This document shows positions 35,749-47,224 of a stretch of 64,000 nt of DNA, in pieces. The stretch covers positions 468,279 to 532,278 of the forward strand of contig MNCI01001040.1 of the NCBI GenBank assembly GCA_015680685.1, written 5' to 3'. The stretch comes from Gnetum montanum. Taxonomy: Eukaryota; Streptophyta; Gnetopsida; Gnetales; Gnetaceae. A program made the translations under genes and the position numbers. Numbering within the stretch: position 1 is the stretch's first letter; the number at the start of each line of letters is the position of its first letter. The notes under the pieces are model-generated. The model did no database searches and was not told the origin of the DNA. It saw only the letters and a list, made by a program, of their open reading frames with translations.

Positions 35749-36767
35749 TGTAGGGACACCTCTTCTGATCCCCTTATTATACCCTACATACTATGTGTCT
35801 TTTGGAGTTGATCTTGTTGGGGATGATTCTTGGATGTTTTGGCATGTTTCAGGGTGTTTTTGACTTACTTTGATGAGTTTAGAAGGTTCCAAGATCTATG
35901 GGGACATGTTGGGAGGCATCTGAAGGCTCCTAACATCAAAATAAGGCCTTTTATTTTTGGCATCTTAAGAAGAGACGTCTTCCCAGAGACATCTTTTCAA
36001 AGATGTCTTCCCTGAAGAGTAGATGTCTATCAAAAATAGTAGACATCTCTTCTAAAAGTAGGGCTTTAACACTAGATATCCCAACAAAGTCAAAGATGAC
36101 CCAAATGCATGGGGAAACTTCTGAAAATGCCTTTCCAATTTGAGAAACAACAAAAGCAAGATGGAAATGATTAAAGAGAAGGTGAGAAAACTTAGAAAAC
36201 ATCTAAAGAAGCTCAAGTTGAGTTGAGGAAAGGTTTCTACAATTCTTATCTTCTAGTTTCTTATAAATATTAATGTAATTCACCATTGTAAGTGTCGTAG
36301 TGCCAAGTGCCACAGTGACAAGAACATTAGTGCAAAGTGTCAAACTACCAAGGGTCAAAGTGCAAACACCAAACATCAAACATCCTAATAGAGGACAAGA
36401 GAGAGAGCTCTTGAGGAAGGAAAGCTTATGCAAGAAGAGAACTTGTGCAAGGAAGTCAAGTGAAAGGCAAGGGAGAGGACTTAAGAGAGGTTAGGAGAAT
36501 CTCTTATAAGTATCATGTCTTGAGCTTGGACTCCATTATGAGTAATTAAAGATTAAGAGAGGACACGTGTGGCCTCTAAGATCCTTTGGAGAGTTGTGAG
36601 TTGACCGTAGCTCCTCATCTTTAATGTGTTTTCTATGTATTTTGAGAATTATCTTAATATAAGAAATATTTCTCTATTTTATTGTGTCATTATTATTTTC
36701 TAAGCTACATCTACTTGGAAGTTGTTGATTGGATCCTATTGGGATCTAATGAGGTGCAACCCCTGCA
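35749..36767 (+). repeat. 5' LTR of element H
   Basis: 1019 bases. Contains clustered AGATGTCT/AGACATCT/GACGTC motifs (about 35970-36060) and a run of 'caaagtgccaagtg'-type repeats (36290-36370). Matches 38507-39435. Confidence 0.75.
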
Positions 36768-36903
36768 CTAGATTGGTGTTTGAGCTAAAATTTGGAGGTT
36801 TCCACACTTCTATGTTGAATCTTGGTGTTTTCTTTGAATGAACGGAACATTGTTGTGGAGACTTTTGTATTTTCTTTTAGATATCATTCTTGTTGCTTTA
36901 GGT

Positions 36904-37800
36904 ATGGCTCCAAAAAAGAAGACATATCAAGAGCTTGGATAAGAGCTTCAAGAGTTTAAGGACTCCTTTAAATGTAATAAGTTCTTCCCAAAGTAAAGGT
37001 CCACAAGCAGCAAGATTTTGTAGAAACTTCAAAAAGGGAAATGAAGAAATTAAATACTAACATGGAAAATATTTTGAGGAGAATTGATAGAATATCTTGT
37101 AGCCACCTGGAAGGAAAGGAAGATAAAGGGTCTAATGAAGTAGAGATCAATGAGAAAAGGAGTTCTCAAGTACCTCTTATTGAGCGAAGGAGTGCTCAAT
37201 ACTTAATGGTTTCAAGGGAGGGAACCAAGAGCTTCATAGAAGGAACAAAAAGATCTTCAAAGTCCAAGATGATGTATGTTGCTGATCAAGGAGAGTTCCT
37301 ACCTCATGAGTCATGGGAGGTGAAGGATCAAAGCCAAGAGAGTGGAAAAGGTCATGGGACTTCTTCAAGNNNNNNNNNNNNNNNNNNNNNNNNNNNNNNN
37401 NNNNNNNNNNNNNNNNNNNNNNNNNNNNNNNNNNNNNNNNNNNNNNNNNNNNNNNNNNNNNNNNNNNNNNNNNNNNNNNNNNNNNNNNNNNNNNNNNNNN
37501 NNNNNNNNNNNNNNNNNNNNNNNNNNNNNNNNNNNNNNNNNNNNNNNNNNNNNNNNNNNNNNNNNNNNNNNNNNNNNNNNNNNNNNNNNNNNNNNNNNNN
37601 NNNNNNNNNNNNNNNNNNNNNNNNNNNNNNNNNNNNNNNNNNNNNNNNNNNNNNNNNNNNNNNNNNNNNNNNNCAAAGATGGATGGGAGAAGCCATGAAG
37701 AGGTAAGTAAGAGTGAGCTTGACCTTGTTGATGGTAGTAACGTCTCTCATATTGAAGCTAGTGTAAGGATGCTAGTTTTTCACTTTAGCTTGGTAGTGGT
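36904..37800 (+). pseudogene. Gag-like fragment of H, interrupted by N gap
   Basis: A short frame from about 36904 (MAPKKKTYQEL) and a frame from 37041 (Lys/Arg/Ser-rich, 'MKKLNTNMENILRRIDR') look like the opening of a gag-like protein, but shifts and stops separate them. The frames that run through the N block are meaningless there. No domain could be assigned. Confidence 0.35.
37370..37673. other. Assembly gap of 304 N
   Basis: Unresolved bases inside element H. All open frames spanning it are artefacts of N translation. Confidence 0.95.
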
Positions 37801-38506
37801 TTATTTAATGGTAATGATGACATCATTATCATTGTGCTAATTGTGATGAGATTGAGAGTCTTGTTGTGAATTTTGATGTCATTGTTAGAGAAATAAATAC
37901 TAATAATGATAATTTGTTTAATGATGATGCATATTGGAATAATCATTATTAGAAGGTCATTATTGATGTAAGTGAAGACATTAATAATGATATGATTTTA
38001 AAAAATTTGGAGATGCTTACTACTGATTATAGCAATTATAAATTATGAAGTGTGTTGATGGACTTGATTGTCTTGGATGTAAAATGGAAGTGCAACATGA
38101 AGGCAATCTACATGATGATGAAGAAAGGAAACTAAGTGGTAGTCTTCCAAACACCAAGAAGAAGGAGGTGAAGAAGAGGAAAAATAAAAGAAGAAAGGAT
38201 GTTTAATTAACAAAGCCTAATCCTTTTTCTTTTTCTTATTCTTTATTTGTTGCAGGTTTGTGTCATCATGAGGATGTAAGGGAAGCATTCCAAGGAGATG
38301 ATAAGATGAAGGAAGCATGGTGGGGCATGAAGACAAGCCTCCATGAGCAAGGGAAGCTCAAAACCAAAACCTCTAATGATATTTATTCCCATGTTTGTAC
38401 TGCATTGAGTCATGATTTTTGTGATTGATTTGAGTCATGGGGGCATGATGCCTTCTAGCTTGTGAAAGGTCATGAAGCATGACATTTTTAAGGGTGGGAG
38501 AGCTAG

Positions 38507-39435
38507 TGTAGGGACACCTCTTTCGATCCCCTTGTTCTACCCTACATACTATGTGTCTTTTTAAGTTGATTTTTTTGTGGATGATTCTTGGATTTCTTGG
38601 CATGTTTTGGGGTGTGTTTGGCTCCCTTTAATGAGTTTAGGAGGTTCTAGGGTCTATGGGGACTTATTGGAAGGCATTTGGAGGCTCCCAGCATCAAAAG
38701 AAGCACTTTTATTTTTGGCACCTTCAAAAGAGACGTCTCCCCAGAAAGATAGATGTATTACTAGAGACATCTTCCCTAAAGAGTAAACGTCTACTAAAAA
38801 TAGTAGACATATCTCCCAATAGTAGGGCTTTCACAGTATATGTCCAAGCAAAGCCAAAGATGACCTAGATGCATGGGGAAACTTCTGAAAATTTCATTCC
38901 AATTTAGGAAACATCTAAAGGACCTTAATTTGAGTTGAGGAAAGGATTCTAGGGTTCTTATCCTCTATTTTCTTATAAATATTAATGTAATTCACCATTG
39001 TAAGTGTCACAGTGACAAAAATTATAATGCAAAGTGCTAAATTGCTAAGGGTCAAAGTGTAGATGTTGTAGGTCAACATCCCAATAGAGGACAAGAGAGA
39101 GAGAGCTCTTGAGGGAGGACAGCTTGTGTAAGGAATTTTAGTGAAAGTTAAGGGAGAGCACTTAAGAGAGGTTATGAGAATATTTTATAAGTGTCTTGTC
39201 TTGAGGTTGGGCTCCATTGTGAGCAGTTGAGGATTAAGAGAGGATAAGTATGACCTATAAGATCCTTGTGATTGTTGTGAGTTAAGCTTCGCTCCTCATC
39301 TTTGATGTATTTTCTATGTATTTTGAGAATTATCTTAATATAAGGAAGATTTTCTCTATTTTATTGTGTTATTCTTATTTTCTAAGCTAGATCTACTTGG
39401 AAGTTATTGGGGTCTAATGAGATGCAAGCCCTACA
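38507..39435 (+). repeat. 3' LTR of element H
   Basis: 929 bases, paired with the 5' LTR; shorter by about 90 bases through internal indels. Confidence 0.75.
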
Positions 39436-39632
39436 CCACACTTCTTACATTGATTATGGTAGAACTAGAGAAAGTGAATTATGAGGTTGCTAAGAATGTT
39501 ACATGATAGAATGATGCATTTAGGATGGTGATTCAACACATGGAGTTGTAAATTAGTAGTATTTTCTAAGATAATAGTAATAAGAAATATGAGAAGAGGC
39601 ATTCATTAGAAAAATAGGTTGTCAAATGTAGT
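39436..39632. other. Short flank, possible gag remnant
   Basis: Between elements H and B. It contains a broken frame around 'VIQHMELQISSIF' that may come from an older Gypsy gag. Nothing firmer can be said. Confidence 0.25.
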
Positions 39633-40477
39633 TGATGAACCATGATATCGGGGCCACGATATCGAATCCACAATATTGGGTCCACGATATCGGAGCTTGC
39701 CATGCAATGTCAGATACCCAATATCGCGTCCTACCTCATTGCCTATAAATAAGAGCTGGGCACACTTGGTTTGCATAGTTAGTCTTAGTCTCTTACCCAA
39801 ATTCTTGCCTTCTCTCCCTCTCAGAGTTAGAATTATTTCTACATGCCTGCAGTAGGAGTCATAAAGTGAACGGATCTTTATTCGAGCATTGTGTACCTGA
39901 GCACACCTTGTGTATGGCAATAAAGATGAACTTTATGATAAACCTTGTAGCATTCAGAATAGATTAATTAATATTATTTTCAGTTATTTAATGATTTCCT
40001 TAGTTGATTAATGCTCTCGCTCTCTCTCACCCTACAACTCTCCTAAGTAAGAACACATAGTACGATCACTTCGAGCATGCATGTAACACTTGGTAACCCA
40101 GTAACAATTAGCGCTTGGTAATCCCAGTAGTGTTGCATCAGTTCAAGATGTGTATGGCAAGTGAGAATGGATACTAGTGTTAGGATTAATTAAATCCTAG
40201 TTAATTAGTGGTTAAATTAAATTAGTCACTTAGTTATCTCTCTCCTCCCTTATTAGTAGCAGGCCATAAAAACACATAAAAAATATAAAAATCATATACC
40301 TCAAGTTTACTTAACCATACAATCATGACATACAAGTAAGCTTGGGAAGATAATGATTAACCAACCCATTCTTGTTCCATCAAGGCGCATAAGCACTTAG
40401 TCCTTGGAATTTGACCAAATCGTGCTTGTACGCTTGTATTCGTATGGTTGAGCGTAGGGATACCTCACCGCTCATCA
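39633..40477 (+). repeat. 5' LTR of element B
   Basis: TGATGAACCATGATATCGG to CTCATCA, 845 bases, matching A's LTRs in reverse. U3 begins with five GATATCG/AATATTG repeats. The R-U5 side includes 'gcctataaataagag' near 39743, a TATA-like sequence at 39743-39750. Confidence 0.85.
39743..39750 (+). promoter_or_regulatory. TATA-like box of the B LTR
   Basis: TATAAATA in 'gcctataaataagagctggg'. The A LTRs carry the related 'ttatttataggcaa' on the plus strand (about 14092-14105 and 22937-22950), that is, the same box read from the minus strand. Confidence 0.6.
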
Positions 40478-40478
40478 T

Positions 40479-40497
40479 TGGCACCATTGCCGAGGAC
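40479..40497 (+). promoter_or_regulatory. Primer-binding site of element B
   Basis: TGGCACCATTGCCGAGGAC starts two bases after the LTR end. It resembles the site complementary to the tRNA-Asp 3' end used by many plant Gypsy elements. Confidence 0.72.
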
Positions 40498-40614
40498 TTT
40501 GTTGTTTGTGTGCTAACTAAAACATAGGAAATATTTCACATCATTGGAACAAACCCTTAGGGTTGGTTAAAAATAATAATAATATATAATACATTGCACA
40601 CTGAATAGACAATC

Positions 40615-40991
40615 ATGTCTCCTTCTTTGTACGAAAGTGTTTCATCACCTAGGTTTGATACATGTAACAATTGGAGGCGTAGTACACATGATAATCTGCC
40701 AATCCCTCAACAATTTTTCATGGTATATGTTCATCCTGATGAATATGTACCGAACTTTACCTTTATTCTCCACTAGGATGAACAACTGCATTAGCGAGAC
40801 TTAGAAGGTAACATAATGTTACCTCCTGATCACTCTGTCCTGGGCATGCTTCTTCGTGATCTTACACGAATTGTTATGAAACACTTATAGGCAGAGTACA
40901 TTGTGCATGATCAGGACTCAAGAGAGTACCAACCCATGGAGGCACAATGTCAAAGGGATTTGCAATAGGAGAGACATCATGATCCAGGCCT
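40615..40991 (+). pseudogene. B gag, N-terminal part, broken
   Basis: ATG at 40615 opens 'MSPSLYESVSSPRFD' and continues with 'VHPDEYVPNFTFIL' and 'LPPDHSVLGMLLRDLTRIVM'. Several TAG/TAA codons interrupt. The reading is cut at 40991 by the LTR of element C. Confidence 0.7.
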
Positions 40992-41932
40992 TGCAAGGTC
41001 ATTCTAGCTTCACCAGGCCTTGCAACCCGCGCAAGCACTACGGTAGTTCATCAGGAGGAGAATGCTCTGAGTCTAGGCTGGCCAATTTGGAAAATTTTCT
41101 ACTTTAGCTGTAAACAAGCTCTACGGCTCATCCTTCTTGTCCACCTAAGTAGCTCGCCTGGTCAACAGCCTGTTCAGAAATGGTGCGGAGTTGGTAGTAG
41201 CATTCTGGGTGTACCAGGAATAGTTCAGCAAGTTTTCTAAGTCATGAAGTCTGCTATGCTACGCTACACCTCGCCATGTAGCGTAGCAAGCTTCAGAAGA
41301 AAGTTGCAGAACAAAGTGTCATGCTACGCTACGCTACATAACGTAGTGTAGCATGGCAATAGCTTCACCAACAGTTCCCCACGCTCAATTTTAAATCCTT
41401 CACCAATGTCCCTTTCTGTCAAGAAGCGGCAGACCATGTCTGCTGCTATGCTACACCAAGCTACAAGGCATAGTGAGGTGTAGCAATCCTGCAAAAAAGA
41501 TAGAAGGTGGCTCGAAGGGTGGAAACAGCAAAGTTCGTGAGACATGCATCGCAAGAAACAAAGTTGATAAAATTAGTGAAGCTTTCACAACTAAGGCCAA
41601 TTACTACGCTACACTACACTACATAGTGTAGCAAGCATGCATCACACATATAGCAGAACGATCGACAAGATGCTACGCCAAGCATGCTACACTACAACAA
41701 GATGCTTTATTTACTTTCAAGCATTATTTTGCATTTCCATTCCATCTCAAAAGTACACATTGCAAAAGGCTATATAGACACTGACGTAAGTCCTTGTCTA
41801 ATCAACTAGACTGTTCAGGGTGCCCTTTATCCACACACACCTAGCACGGCCCTCCCTTGGGTACAAGGTCAAAACTGTCGCACCCGACGACCCCTCGGTG
41901 TTTTCCAGCTACCAATGTTTTTGATTGCTACA
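40992..41932 (+). repeat. 5' LTR of element C, with a 744-base internal deletion
   Basis: Matches the 3' LTR up to about 41705 and again from there to 41932; the 744 bases equivalent to about 62392-63134 are absent, including the TATA box. It carries hairpins: arms TGCTACGCTACA (41257-41268) and TGTAGCGTAGCA (41277-41288), and further ones at about 41322-41353, 41440-41485 and 41602-41634. Confidence 0.88.
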
Positions 41933-41955
41933 ATTTTCTGGTGCTAGAAGGAGGA
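41933..41955 (+). promoter_or_regulatory. Candidate primer-binding site of C
   Basis: 'ttctggtgctagaaggagg' follows the 5' LTR end within a few bases, where a primer-binding site is expected. I could not assign it to a tRNA with confidence. Confidence 0.45.
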
Positions 41956-42049
41956 CCTTTTGGTGCCTTTTCCATGTGTCACAGTAATTTTGTGAGCCTT
42001 ATGTACCCTAATACACATAAGCATAAATGTGACACCCTCCTACGGTTGT

Positions 42050-42690
42050 TTGCGCTTTGTGTGGTGCAGATCGGTCACCTCGACGGTTCCTCGGGAGCCC
42101 TACAGAACACAAGGCCTCCGATTGCCAACTAACTAGCTCTTTTATGGTTGTCTTGCATGTGTTTTGTATCCCATCTCGTGTGGTACAGACTGGTCACTTT
42201 GACGGTTCCTCAGGGATCCTACGAGATGCAAAGCCTTTTTGATCGCTAGTTAGCTTGCCTGTCTTACGGTTGTCTTGCATGCGTTTGGTACCCCATCTTG
42301 TGTGATACAGACCGGTCGCTTCGACAATCCTTCGAGGATCCTGCAAGACACAAAGCCTTCTTGTTAGCTTGCTTGTCTTACGGTAGTCTCGTAAGCCTTC
42401 CATATCCCAATACGCATTAGCGTAGACTTGACACCCATCTGTGGTTGTTTATGTGTCGTGCAGTGTAGATCGGTCGCCTTGACGGTTCCTCAAGTGCCCT
42501 ACGAGACATAAAGCCTCCGACAGCTAGTTACCTCACCTTCCCTTCTTATAGTAGTTTTGCACACGCTTTGCACCTTAGCTCGCACAGACGTAAACGTGAC
42601 ACCCTGTTGTGGTTGTTTACGCCTTGTGTGGTGTAATTCGGTTGCCTCGACGGTTCCTCCAGAATCCGGCAAGACGTAAAGATTCTTTTT
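42050..42690 (+). repeat. Imperfect tandem repeats in the C leader
   Basis: Five diverged units of about 120-170 bases share the core 'gatcggtcgcctcgacggtt' followed by 'cctacgagacataaagcc' (cores near 42068, 42189, 42310, 42468 and 42635). They lie between the LTR and gag; the reading frames in them have no domain. A leader role such as packaging is only a possibility. Confidence 0.65.
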
Positions 42691-42774
42691 CACTATTTGT
42701 TCCAATTTTCCTATTCGTTTGCACTCTTTGGCATAGCTTTTGCACTATCCTTTTGTCTAACTACCTTCTTAACA

Positions 42775-45546
42775 ATGGCTTTTTCAACTACCGCTGCCAA
42801 TGCCTTCAACGTGGAAACCCCCTTCAACGTTGAAGTTCCCATCACGGTTCAAGGCACCGCTGGTGCTGAACAACCTTTGAACCCAACATTGGAAGCACAT
42901 CGATCTCTCAGAATCCAAAACTAGGAACTTGAGGCATTAGCCCAGCAACACAAGCGTTACATTTTCCTTTGTGCAAAGGTGCAGGCTAATCTACCCTTGG
43001 ATTTACACGAAATCAAAGAAAAACGTAGCTTCGAGTTTGCTTATTGCAACGGGAAGGAATTCGTTCCTGCCCCCGGCATTCCTTTGCTTTTAACATAAGC
43101 ATATCAAAGGCTATTCGACCAATTAATCTAATTGGCTATACTTAGGGAGCAACAGGACATCGCGTCCAACCAGGACGACGCCTTTCAAGACAGATAGGAG
43201 GAACTCGATTCCCAATCTGACGAGGGAGGTTAGGCCAACCCCATTCCTGTCGCACCTACCCAGTCCTTCTGGGCCAACCTACTGTCTGTCACTACCCCCT
43301 TTGCCATCACACCTACGCTTCAGCAGCCTACAACTAAAAATGCAATGGGTAGCCATGCCACATTCTCGGCATATCATCGCCCTTATTCCCTTGTTGCGTT
43401 CGCAGCAACTGTGCCCCTGCAAACTGTTTATCAGTACATTCCTATAGTGCGTAACATGCCTATCATGGCTACCCTACCGCATGTTCACATTGTACCTACT
43501 TCGCAACTGCACATAGCTTCCATGTCAATTCCTACATACATGTCTATTCCATCCACTTTGGCAAGCCACAGCCTATCCACATGGTGGATCCCATTCGCTT
43601 CTTCATTTGTTCTACAACCATCGTAGATGTCTCACTATGTTCGCCCTCAGACCTACCTAACCCCGCAAACAGTACATCCTAGCACAGGGCCATGGTCTGT
43701 CCCGTCGGTAATCCAAATAGTCTATTCGGCAGCTCAACCTGCTATTACTGCATTGACAATACCACCCACTAGGTGGTGGACAATGCAAGTAGCACCTTTA
43801 GTGGGGGCAGCCCCAACGGCACTGCCGATGAGTCAGCCCACCACCGCCACCATGCCGCATGTGGGAGCTACCACTGCAGTCTCTCAACCATCTACAAGGT
43901 TGCCAGGTCTAGACTAAGCATTTTAGCTCATCCAGACCCTCACTAAGGAAATAAAACACCTCAAATTTGTTGGGTCTAACATGGTACAAGTCATGGACTT
44001 TTATCAGGATGACCTCGTTAGCCCTGCAATCCGTGCTTTAACGTTACCCCCCAGGATGTCTCTCCTACACTTCACAAAGTATGACGGGGAGGGAGATCCC
44101 AACGCACATCTTGTCACTTTCAGGTCTAAGTCTTTGCTATCACAACAATGACCGCATACGATCATTCGCATCTTCACCATGTCCCTAGCTGGGAAATCCC
44201 TAGATTGGTACCGCACGTTGCCACATTCATCCATTTCAACTTTGGAAGAGCTGCTGACCCAGTTTGTGACACGCTTCAAGTACAACTTGAAGCTAGAAAC
44301 CACGCTAGATCAGTTGATGAGTGTGAAATAGGACACGCTAGAACCAGTCCAAAAATTCATTCAACGTTGGAGCGCAACCCTTAACGAAATCCGTGAGCCC
44401 ATTACGGAGGCCCACTTGCTGGCCGTCTTTAAGGGTGCAGTAAACGACTTCATCAAGTCCAAACTGTACTATCTCGCTCCTCGCTCTCTCAATCAAGATT
44501 TCGCTCAAACTAAGAGCATACAGGACACGGCCAAGATAAGAAAAGACCTGGAATACATCGCTTACAAGAGCACCTTCGCAAAGAAGGAAAAAGGTAAGGC
44601 CCCGACAACCACTGTGGCGGCTGTGGCAACAAAGGCCAAGCCAAAACCTAGCAGCAGTGGTAGCAAGAATAACAAGAAACCGACCATACCTACAGCTAAC
44701 CCCATGCCCAAACTAGGCCAAGCACCACAACCTGCTGTGCCTACACCCAAGACATCTACATACACCAAACCCAACTTTTAGCACAAAGATCGCTCGAAAT
44801 ACACCCCGCTACCTCTCAAACCTTCAGAACTCCTGAAGCAACTGTTGGCAGCGGGAAACACAAGACATCAACACTACTACGAGCTCCTTAGGAATCCCTC
44901 TTTGGCCTTGCCCAATGAGCCCCCAGTTCCTAGGGGTTTTAGGCTAGACAAGTTTTGTGACTACCACCAACTATGTGGTCACACCACGGATTATTGTTTG
45001 TCATTGCAGGATGACATCCAAAGATTAATTGATCTAGGGAAGCTGGTGTTGAACGAAAGCAACCCAGTACGCCTTGAAAATCAATCTATGTATGTGTACA
45101 CAGATCCCCTCAACACCAATAATGCCAGTTACGTAATCAACACCATCGGCATTAACAATGATCCCAGGCCACCCTTCTAGCCATTTGTGATCCGTGTGCC
45201 TCAGCGTAGTGCACCAGCACCACCAATGATTAGTCCAAGCTCGCAGCCGTCCTTCATCCTAAAAGTCCCACCATGGGCATCCACCTTGCCACCGCCTATT
45301 GGCGAGGCCGCACGGTCCTATCAGTTAACATCTTTAGCTCCATTCGTCATTAGGAGATCGACGTCTTCAAAAACCCTTACCCTACGCAACAGAATTGAAC
45401 AACCTCCTCACCACTGGTCAAGCGAGACGTCGAAGGGAAGTACCATCAGGGGTATCCCCAAGCCTACGCCTTTGCCCCTCGCTTCTACATCTTCGTCACC
45501 AAAGATGAAGGTCGACATGATTACGCAGCCTTCATTACCCTACTGA
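42775..45546 (+). pseudogene. C gag, one frame with several stops
   Basis: From ATG 42775 a single frame runs to 45546 with stops at about 42922, 43096, 43917 and a few more. The N-terminus is Pro/Thr-rich. About 44055-44340 holds the capsid core ('KYDGEGDPNAHLVTF', 'SLAGKSLDWYRTLPHSSI', 'VQKFIQRWSATLNEI'). Then comes a Lys/Pro-rich linker (44575-44780), and at 44950-45050 'FCDYHQLCGHTTDYCLSLQD', the Tat-type zinc motif. The protein packages element RNA. The stops are largely at codons one C-to-T change away from Gln or Arg. Confidence 0.85.
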
Positions 45547-46560
45547 TAGGGATCTGAACCCAAATCTGAGGTCACCTCTCCTTGGGAGATTCGTCTTCTA
45601 GGACGAATCAAAGAGGAAGAGGGTGTCAAACAAGCAGGTGCCCAAGACCTTCTAGATGCCCTCACCCAGGTCAAGCAAGCCCTACAGCAGAAAATGCTAC
45701 ACCGAGCTTATATGACCTAATCATGACATCTGTACCCCACCAAGAAGCTCTAGTCCACATATTAACGGTGATTCCGATCGATGAAAACATGCCAGTAGAA
45801 GAGGAAGCGATCCACTCGGTAATGCTTCCCTCTATACCCGCAGAGCCTGCACCACCCCAATTAACTTTCTGTAACGACACCATTAGGGAAGATCCTGAAG
45901 GGGGTCAAGTGACTACGGTGCCTCTTTCCATCACAATTCGAGTCGAACAACACCGGATCTGAAGGGTACACGTTGATGATGGGGCTGCCACAAACATCAT
46001 TTCCTTCCCTATTGTGGATAAGTTGGGATTGGTGAACTAGATCAAACCAACGAAGACATCGTGTCTAAGGTCCTTCAACGGGGCATGCGTCCTGGTGAAA
46101 GGCACAGTTCATGTAAACTTCATAGCAGGGGACTAGTTCCCCACAGACGCAACGTTCATCGTAGTCAAAGAAATGCCCAGGTTTAACTTGATCTTGGGAA
46201 GATAATGGTTAGTGCAACTTAGGGCTGTCTCCTCGCCTATACACCAGGAAATCCACTTACCATACACGGGTAGGGAGGTGGTAATCCATGGTGACAAAGT
46301 GGCAACGCAAGCAATCAGCAACGTAAACATGGAATAGGGCTCAAAGGTTACGACCTGTGAGAATGAAGCACCTGTTCATGCATGCATTAATCATTCAATG
46401 GAAGGATTGGCTTAGCAAGCCGACTCCCAAATCAAAAACGCATGGGTCGAGTTGCCCTTCCAAGTGGAGGACAACGATGTGAATAAGTGCCCTGGCGAAA
46501 CACCTCAGCCTTACATTCCAATCGACCCACAACGGGTCAAGAAGCAGCTACGCATAGCAT
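45547..46560 (+). pseudogene. C protease region, frameshifted
   Basis: The gag frame continues ('WEIRLLGRIKEEEGVKQAGA') to about 45690 and then shifts to the frame of 45582-45959 ('LTFCNDTIREDPEGGQVT'). After a stop at 45960 the same frame has 'VHVDDGAATNIISFPIVDKL' (45966-46028), the retropepsin active-site block with DDGA where DSGA or DNGS is usual, then 'NLILGR', a typical protease C-terminal motif. Stops continue to about 46560, where coding ends. Confidence 0.75.
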
Positions 46561-47224
46561 AGCAACCCTACTGCTTCCTACCAAGTTGCCATCCCTTGTA
46601 CATTCGTCATTTCCTTGCCTTGTTAGTATGCCATCCTTTTGGCATGCTACGCTAATAGCCCGAAATGGCCTAAAACTATCATCACCGTTTTCTGCTTCGT
46701 TAACGTATTACCTCTTTTGGACAATGGCCCAGAATGGCCTAAAACTAGCATTGTTGCTTTTTCGCTTTATTCTTTTAGCATGTTATGCAATGACCCAAAA
46801 TGACCTAAAACTAGCACCGTTGCTTTCTGCTTTATTAACATGCTATTTTTCTAGCATGCAATGCTAACGCCCCAAGATGGCCTAAAACTAGCATCATCAC
46901 TTTGTTGCTTTGTTAATGAACTATCTCTTTTGGCAATGGCCCGAAATGGCCTAAAACTAGCATTGTTGCCTTTCGCTTTGACATGTTGCATAATGGCCCG
47001 AAATGGCCCAAAACTAGCAATGGCTTGAGATGGCCTAAAACTAGCATATGAGAGCATGAATACTTTACATAGTACACAAGTTAACATAAAATCAGTTTCT
47101 TTTCTGAAGCTTTTCATTTCGTTCAAAATTTTTGCCTATTGGTAATGTTTGCAAAATTTTCAAAGAATTTCAAAATTTTAGCATTTCAAAATTAGCAAAA
47201 AATTCAAAAAAAAATCTCATGCTA
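46561..47224 (+). repeat. Spacer downstream of PR with 'ggcccgaaatggcctaaaactagca' units
   Basis: At least seven units are centred near 46672, 46742, 46808, 46885, 46954, 47012 and 47038. Each holds a short dyad (GGCC...GGCC) followed by AAACTAGCA. Pol coding is absent. The repeats sit next to the 3' end of the antisense gene, and similar ones lie beyond its 5' end (52.05-52.17 kb). Confidence 0.65.

Larger units (their letters stand above)
35749..39435 (+). mobile_element. Element H: LTR retrotransposon with no visible pol (non-autonomous type)
   Basis: Two similar LTRs, 35749-36767 and 38507-39435, start TGTAGGGACACC and end CCCTGCA or CCCTACA. After the left LTR comes 'attggtgtttgagc', a decayed tRNA-Met-like primer-binding site. 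Before the right LTR is the purine tract 'aagggtgggagagctag'. The 1.74-kb interior begins with a gag-like opening ('ATGGCTCCAAAAAAGAAG' at about 36904) and contains no RT, integrase or protease block; 304 bases are unknown (N). Large LTR elements without pol are called LARDs. Flanking pentamers ATTGG and CCACA do not match. Confidence 0.7.
39633..40991 (+). mobile_element. Element B: Athila-like Gypsy (left part), interrupted by element C
   Basis: LTR, primer-binding site and start of gag of a plus-strand relative of element A. Gag resumes at 63364 beyond element C and runs off the window at 64000. In A, about 100-120 bases lie between the two break points, so host sequence was lost at or after C's insertion, and no target duplication is visible (GGCCT versus CTATC). 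Confidence 0.8.

Noticed and set aside
37041-37840. Long ORFs of 100-220 codons on both strands
   Set aside because: They run through 304 N and are mostly undefined residues.
35744-39440. Target-site duplication for element H
   Set aside because: ATTGG and CCACA differ; limits may be off or a junction was lost.
42050-42690. Regularly spaced repeats resembling a CRISPR array
   Set aside because: Units are long, diverged and not separated by unique spacers; the context is a plant retrotransposon leader.
45182-45546. Pro-rich ORF after the zinc motif as a separate gene
   Set aside because: Same frame as gag and continuous with it apart from one stop; it is part of the gag-PR linker.
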